A program made the translations under genes and the position numbers. A stretch of DNA of 11,578 bases from positions 1-11,578 of the forward strand of contig JAKUSY010000056.1 in assembly GCA_022451445.1 (NCBI GenBank), given 5' to 3'. This document shows, piece by piece, positions 7,919 through 11,578 of the stretch. The stretch comes from Planctomycetota bacterium. GTDB taxonomy: Bacteria; Planctomycetota; UBA8108. The notes beneath the pieces were generated by a model. It searched no databases. It was given only the letters and a program-made list of their open reading frames with translations, and was not told where the DNA came from. Numbering within the stretch: the first letter of the stretch is position 1; every line of letters starts with the position of its first letter.

Positions 7919-9230
7919 GGTCGGGGGCGCCCTCTTCTTCCTCTTCTTCCCCTGTTTTCTCGCCGACTTTTCGCGTGATTCTCGCGCCAAGTTTCGCGAG
8001 TTTCTTCTCTATCCTTTCGTAGCCCCGGTCGACATGGTAGATCCGGTCGATGGTGGTGGTGCCCGTGGCTGCGAGGCCGGCCAGGATAAGGCTGGCGCCG
8101 GCTCTCAGGTCCGATGCCATGATCTTGGCACCGCTCAATTCGTTGGGGGCGTCGATGGTCGCATGGCCGTCTTCCTGGTGGATCACAGCGCCGAGCCGGT
8201 TCAGCTCAGGGACATGGTTGAAGCGGTCCTTGTAGACGTTTTCGCTGATCTGGCTGGTCCCTTTTGCCTGGGTCAGCAGGGCGGTCATCGGGGCCTGCAG
8301 GTCAGTCGGGAAGCCGGGATAGGCCCTGGTAGAGATGTCGACAGGCCGGATGGAGCCGTTTGTCGACACGTGGATGTGGTCCTCTCCGATGTCGAGGATG
8401 ATGCCGGCCTGTTCGAGGGATGTCGTCAGCTTCTCGAGCTGGCGGGGAGAGACCCCCTTCACGGTTACGTTTCCCTGCGTGATAGCTCCGGCGATGAGGT
8501 AGGTGCCCGCTTCGATACGGTCAGGCATGACCATGTGTTCGGTGCCGTGGAGCGCGTCGACTCCCTGGATTCGCAACTCATCGGTTCCCGCGCCCTCGAT
8601 CTCGGCCCCCATATTATTGAGGAACATGGCGAGATCGATAATCTCGGGCTCCATGGCGGCATTCTTGATTCTCGTCTCGCCCTTCGCCAGGGTCGCGGCC
8701 ATGAGGATGTTGGCTGTTCCGGTTACAGTCGACCCGTTGGGACCACTGAGGTCGAGGGTGTTGCCGATGAGCCGGGATGCCTCCGCCTCGACGTATCCCT
8801 TCGCTACCTTGATCCTGGCGCCCAGGGCCTCGAGGCCCATGAGGTGGAGGTCAACCGGACGTCCATTTGCCCCGAAGACGCATCCCCCGGGGATGGAAAC
8901 CTTCGCCTTGCCGCGGCGAGCCAGCAAGGGTCCTATCGACAGGAAAGAGGCCCGCATCTTCTTGACCAGCTCGTAGTCGGCAAGGGTGCGGCTCGGGTCT
9001 GTTGTTTCGACGGAGAAGCTTCCTGCGTCATTTCGCTCGCAATACATGCCCAGCGAGCGAAGGAGAGCCTCCGTGGTCCTGACATCCGATAACGCGGGCA
9101 CGTTGTGGATCGTGCACCTGTCCTCTGTAAGGATCGTAGCGAACAGGATGGGCAGGGCGGAATTCTTTGAACCCTGGATCTTTACCGATCCAGACAGGGG
9201 AACGCCGCCTTCGATGATGATCTTGTCCAC
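7890..9230 (-). CDS. murA: UDP-N-acetylglucosamine 1-carboxyvinyltransferase (MurA)
   Basis: Transfers enolpyruvate from phosphoenolpyruvate to UDP-GlcNAc, the first committed step of peptidoglycan synthesis, in the cytoplasm. The 446-residue protein has the EPSP-synthase-like double fold with the expected motifs: GSKN (Lys22-Asn23), KKMRAS (Arg93), the catalytic loop IPGGCVFGANGRPVDLH with Cys117, AYPGFPTD (Asp310), and IYHVDRGYERI (Arg402). Cys117 is the residue fosfomycin alkylates in this family, so the enzyme should be fosfomycin-sensitive in principle. The start is GTG at 9230, with only a weak GA-rich ribosome site. The C-terminus carries about 25 extra residues with a six-Glu run (about 428-433), then GAPDPTRTPTHQA, beyond the usual MurA end. 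The last 29 bp overlap the convergent nuclease gene. It has its own likely promoter upstream (9324-9351). An intact murA suggests the organism makes peptidoglycan. Confidence 0.97.
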   Translation of the reverse strand: MDKIIIEGGVPLSGSVKIQGSKNSALPILFATILTEDRCTIHNVPALSDVRTTEALLRSLGMYCERNDAGSFSVETTDPSRTLADYELVKKMRASFLSIGPLLARRGKAKVSIPGGCVFGANGRPVDLHLMGLEALGARIKVAKGYVEAEASRLIGNTLDLSGPNGSTVTGTANILMAATLAKGETRIKNAAMEPEIIDLAMFLNNMGAEIEGAGTDELRIQGVDALHGTEHMVMPDRIEAGTYLIAGAITQGNVTVKGVSPRQLEKLTTSLEQAGIILDIGEDHIHVSTNGSIRPVDISTRAYPGFPTDLQAPMTALLTQAKGTSQISENVYKDRFNHVPELNRLGAVIHQEDGHATIDAPNELSGAKIMASDLRAGASLILAGLAATGTTTIDRIYHVDRGYERIEKKLAKLGARITRKVGEKTGEEEEEEGAPDPTRTPTHQA

Positions 9231-9268
9231 GAGCTCTTCACTTCTCTATGGTTCAATTTTCAACCCAG

Positions 9269-9293
9269 TGGCGGCAACCAGGGAAAGCCGCCA
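9269..9293 (-). promoter_or_regulatory. Hairpin in the murA 5' untranslated region
   Basis: TGGCGGC and GCCGCCA form a perfect 7-bp stem around an 11-base loop. It sits between the likely murA promoter and the GTG start. No U-run follows, so it does not look like an intrinsic terminator for prmC. It could affect message stability or translation, but it matches no riboswitch I recognise. Confidence 0.45.
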
Positions 9294-9323
9294 GGGGGCA
9301 TCATCGGCGTTCAGGTAGGGGAG

Positions 9324-9351
9324 ATTGTAACGGTGAAACCCTGCCCGTCAA
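9324..9351 (-). promoter_or_regulatory. Sigma70-type promoter for murA
   Basis: On the minus strand TTGACG (9346-9351) and TACAAT (9324-9329) are separated by 16 bp. Each differs from consensus by one base. The start of transcription would be near 9317, giving a leader of about 87 bases before the murA GTG. It lies just past the prmC stop, so murA is probably expressed both from here and by read-through. Confidence 0.7.
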
Positions 9352-9365
9352 GTTCGTCGACTTTA

Positions 9366-10256
9366 TCAGCCGTGCCGGCCTCGGACGATGCGGGAAATTT
9401 TGGCGTAATCACGCGTTATCGAGACCTCCTGGAGGCCTTTTTCGGAGAATAATTTTTCCACCGCCTCTCCCTGGCGGTTTCCGACTTCGACGATGACCGA
9501 GCCTTCTTCGCCCAGCCAGCCGTCGAGCCCGTCGAGGATGTCGCGAAAAAACCCCAGCCCGGCGCTCTGCGGACTGCGGGAGTCGATGAACGCGATGCGC
9601 GGCTCGAAGAGGCGCACATCGTCCATGAGACCTTCTTCTTCGGCGCCTGCGATATAGGGCGGATTGGAGACGATCAGGTCGAAAGGCGGAGTGCCCCCGG
9701 GCAGGGCGGAGAAGAGATCGCCGGGGATGAATTCAATCCGGTCCTCCACGCCATTCAGGCTCGCGTTGCGCTCAGCGACCTCGAGCGCCTGCGGGCTGAT
9801 ATCAACCGCCGTGATCCGGGCACCGGGGATGTTGACGGCGAGCGCAACGGCGATATTGCCGCTTCCGGATCCAAGGTCGAGGATGCGTGCATTGTCCGGG
9901 GCCAGGGCGATGGCCGCATCTACGAGGTGCTCCGTCTCGGGCCGCGGCGTGAGAACGGCCGGCGTAACCTCGAATGGCAGAGAGTAGAACTCTTTTTCGC
10001 CGGTCAGGTAGGCCACGGGCTCTCTCTTTCCGCGGCGCTTGACGAATTCACGAAAGGCGCCGCGCACCGCTTCATCTACAACCTCCTCGAAAGCTTTTGT
10101 AAGGAGCTCCAGCCGGTCGATTCCGAGCGCCTTGGAAAGGAGAAGCTCGGCGTCAATCCGGGCGCTCTCGATGTTGCGTTCCTGGAAGTAGTTCTCTGTC
10201 CAGCTCAGCAGCTCGCAGACCGTCCAGTTCTTGCTAGGGCTGTAGTTCGGGCTCAA
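9366..10256 (-). CDS. prmC: Release factor glutamine methyltransferase (PrmC/HemK)
   Basis: Uses S-adenosylmethionine to methylate the glutamine of the GGQ motif in release factors RF1 and RF2, which raises termination efficiency. The 296-residue length is typical. The helical N-terminal substrate-binding domain spans about 1-85. The class I methyltransferase domain has motif I ILDLGSGSGNIA (125-136), acidic Asp152 closing the second strand, and the NPPY motif (198-201) that holds the target amide. RPETEHLVD (105-113) is also characteristic. The start appears to be TTG at 10254-10256, sharing TTGA with the prfA stop TGA, so translation is probably coupled to prfA. No other start fits as well, because the N-terminal helix starts right after it. 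The 135-bp gap to murA contains a promoter and a hairpin. Confidence 0.96.
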   Translation of the reverse strand: MSPNYSPSKNWTVCELLSWTENYFQERNIESARIDAELLLSKALGIDRLELLTKAFEEVVDEAVRGAFREFVKRRGKREPVAYLTGEKEFYSLPFEVTPAVLTPRPETEHLVDAAIALAPDNARILDLGSGSGNIAVALAVNIPGARITAVDISPQALEVAERNASLNGVEDRIEFIPGDLFSALPGGTPPFDLIVSNPPYIAGAEEEGLMDDVRLFEPRIAFIDSRSPQSAGLGFFRDILDGLDGWLGEEGSVIVEVGNRQGEAVEKLFSEKGLQEVSITRDYAKISRIVRGRHG

Positions 10257-11335
10257 AGCTCTTTCAGCCTCTGCTCCTTCTCCTGGTTTCGCAGGCTCGA
10301 GATCAGGCCCTCGAGGGCGCCTTCCTTGACGACCTTATCCAGGTTGAAGTTCTCCCGGATTCGGTGGTCGGTGACCCGGTTCTGGGGAAAATTATAGGTC
10401 CGGATTCTCTGGCTCCGGTCGCCCGAGCCGATCTGCCCGCGCCGCAGGCTCTGTTCTTTCTCCTGTCGCCGGGTCTCGACGTGATCGTAGATTCGCGACC
10501 GCAGCACCCGCATCGCCTTGGCCCGGTTCTTGTGCTGCGAGGTCTCATCCTGGATGGAAACGACAAGCCCGGTGGGCATGTGGGTCAGCCGGACGGCGGA
10601 GCTGGTGCGGTTCACCTTCTGTCCGCCGGGCCCGGAAGCCCGGAAGAAATCCACCCGCAGGTCAGCCTCCCGGATTTCGATCTCCACGTCTTCGGGCTCT
10701 CCCATTACCGCGATGGTGGCCGCGGAGGTGTGGATGCGTCCGCTGGTCTCGGTCTGGGGAACCCTCTGGACACGGTGGCCGCCCATTTCGTATCGCAGAT
10801 GGAGGTGAACATCTTCGCCGGAGACGGAGAAAATGATTTCCTTGAAGCCACCGAGGTCGGTAGGGCTTCCGTCGATCACCTCGACCTTCCAGCCCTGCCG
10901 CTCCGCGAAGCGGCCGTACATGCGGAAGAGGTCTCCCGCGAAGAGGGCCGCTTCATCTCCGCCGGTGCCGGCCCGGATCTCCATGATCACGTTTCGTCCG
11001 GCATCCTTGTCCTGGACCAGGATGCGGTCGAGGAGGTCCTGTTCGGCCTGCTCGAGCCTCGGCTGTAATTGTTCGATTTCCTCGAGCGCGAGCTCCCGCA
11101 GCTCCTCATCCTCGTCGGAGTTTTCGGAGAGCTGTCGGTTGTCCTCGATGGCCTCGGACAGCTCCCGGTAGCGCTGGTATTGTTCAACGAGCCTGGTCAG
11201 GGAGCCGCATTCTCGCGACAGCAGGCGCAGCCGCGAGGGTTCGGAGAAAAGGTTCGGGTCAGCGAGCTGCTCCTGGACCTCGGCAAGGCGTTTTTCGGTT
11301 TCTTGCAGCTTCTCTTCAACAGGGGCAGGAAGCAT
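10253..11335 (-). CDS. prfA: Peptide chain release factor 1 (RF1)
   Basis: Recognises UAA and UAG in the ribosomal A site and triggers hydrolysis of peptidyl-tRNA. The 360-residue length is standard. The N-terminal helical region has coiled-coil character (5-105). The middle domain includes RAGTGGDEAALFAGDLFRMY (from 121) and the PxT anticodon-like tripeptide as PQT (193-195) within RVPQTETSGRIHTSAA, which marks RF1 rather than RF2 (SPF). The catalytic GGQ is at 237-239 in ASGPGGQKVNRTSSAVRL, and the C-terminal part includes QKEQSL-like and RIRTYNFPQNRVTDHR segments. Gln239 is the residue the downstream prmC product should methylate. The ATG at 11335 has only a weak GA-rich ribosome site. A possible promoter lies upstream (11374-11401), so it may head the prfA-prmC unit. 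Confidence 0.97.
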   Translation of the reverse strand: MLPAPVEEKLQETEKRLAEVQEQLADPNLFSEPSRLRLLSRECGSLTRLVEQYQRYRELSEAIEDNRQLSENSDEDEELRELALEEIEQLQPRLEQAEQDLLDRILVQDKDAGRNVIMEIRAGTGGDEAALFAGDLFRMYGRFAERQGWKVEVIDGSPTDLGGFKEIIFSVSGEDVHLHLRYEMGGHRVQRVPQTETSGRIHTSAATIAVMGEPEDVEIEIREADLRVDFFRASGPGGQKVNRTSSAVRLTHMPTGLVVSIQDETSQHKNRAKAMRVLRSRIYDHVETRRQEKEQSLRRGQIGSGDRSQRIRTYNFPQNRVTDHRIRENFNLDKVVKEGALEGLISSLRNQEKEQRLKEL

Positions 11336-11373
11336 CTCTCTTCGATCTCCAGGAGGGCAGCGGCGTTGGCCCC

Positions 11374-11401
11374 ATTATTGCGTCGCCGACTATTTAAGCA
11401 A
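11374..11401 (-). promoter_or_regulatory. Possible prfA promoter
   Basis: On the minus strand AATAAT (11374-11379, a good -10) lies 16 bp from TTGCTT (11396-11401, a poor -35). It falls in the 104-bp gap between the repeat-rich gene and prfA. No intrinsic terminator is visible in that gap, so read-through from the upstream gene is equally possible. Confidence 0.35.
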
Positions 11402-11439
11402 GGGAACCCCCCTGCCGGGTGCCGATCACCGAAGGGGAA

Positions 11440-11578
11440 TTACTCGCTGTCTTCGGTCGCTTCTTCAGCGGCCTTGGGGGCGGCCTCTTCAGCGGCCTTG
11501 GGGGCGGCCTCTTCAGCGGCCTTGGGGGCGGCCTATTCCGCGGCGTAGGGGGCGGCCGAGTCCTCGGGGGTGGGGGCG
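11440..11578 (-). CDS. C-terminal end of a leftward gene with an Ala/Pro/Lys/Glu repeat tail and an in-frame TAG; partial
   Basis: The frame ending at the TAA (11440-11442) reads three AAPKAAEE units, then ATEDSE. Going upstream, the fourth unit is AAPYAAE followed by TAG (11533-11535), preceded by APTPEDS up to the window edge. As the sequence stands, a protein entering from the right would end at the TAG, leaving about 30 codons of repeat untranslated. The regular codon-level repeats show the frame was coding. The TAG could be a real recent nonsense change or an error near a contig end. Low-complexity, alternating-charge tails like this occur on ribosomal proteins of some phyla. The position directly upstream of prfA would suit rpmE (bL31), but nothing of the folded part is inside the window, so the identity is a guess. 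Confidence 0.55.
11464..11559 (-). repeat. Four tandem 24-bp units encoding AAPKAAEE
   Basis: Units lie at 11464-11487, 11488-11511, 11512-11535 and 11536-11559. The first two are identical and the third differs only in its last codon on the minus strand (GAG to TAG). The fourth is degenerate: AAG to TAC, GCT to GCG, and its last codon is TCG. The 24-bp period equals eight codons, so the repeat has expanded and contracted in frame. It is also a likely site of assembly collapse or error. Confidence 0.9.

Noticed and set aside
7899..9092. Long plus-strand open frame (397 codons) antisense to murA
   Set aside because: MurA is unmistakable on the minus strand. The antisense product is a codon-structure shadow.
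11533..11535. TAG as a possible recoded sense codon
   Set aside because: RF1 is encoded next door and two genes in the window end in TAG, so UAG reads as stop here.

Overview
The window is GC-rich bacterial DNA (AT-rich only between about 720 and 950). It looks like an uncultured environmental lineage, most plausibly Planctomycetota or a neighbouring phylum. That placement is an inference from two things: the style of the secreted proteins (large modular proteins ending in a paired-loop dockerin with a Cys-containing tail, a predicted lipoprotein with tetratricopeptide repeats, lectin-like exported proteins) and the prfA-prmC-murA order. No rRNA, tRNA, CRISPR array, transposase or phage gene was found.

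Left part (1-5473): a leftward gene for an exported L-type-lectin-like protein runs off the left edge and is interrupted by a one-base frameshift near 238. A 269-bp AT-rich divergent intergenic region with a perfect 12-bp palindrome separates it from a rightward cluster. The cluster holds a 667-aa TPR lipoprotein (979-2982), a 400-aa predicted lipoprotein (3076-4278) and a 401-aa exported protein (4268-5473). The last two overlap by 11 bp and are clearly tandem paralogues of an alpha-helical family I cannot name.

Middle (5570-7918): a 782-aa secreted protein joins an endonuclease/exonuclease/phosphatase catalytic domain to an Ig-like segment, two related beta-sandwich (carbohydrate-binding-like) modules and a C-terminal dockerin.

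Right part (7890-11578, all leftward): housekeeping genes prfA (release factor 1), prmC (methyltransferase for the release-factor GGQ glutamine) and murA (first committed step of peptidoglycan synthesis). prfA and prmC share a 4-base TTGA stop/start overlap. murA has its own good sigma70-type promoter and a 5'-UTR hairpin, and its 3' end overlaps the nuclease gene tail-to-tail by 29 bp. At the right edge is the C-terminal end of another leftward gene, made of 8-residue Ala/Pro/Lys/Glu repeats and carrying an in-frame TAG close to the window end.

The least explained part is the 979-5473 cell-envelope cluster. The rest can be assigned to known families. I see no convincing evidence for a defence system, mobile element or novel RNA.
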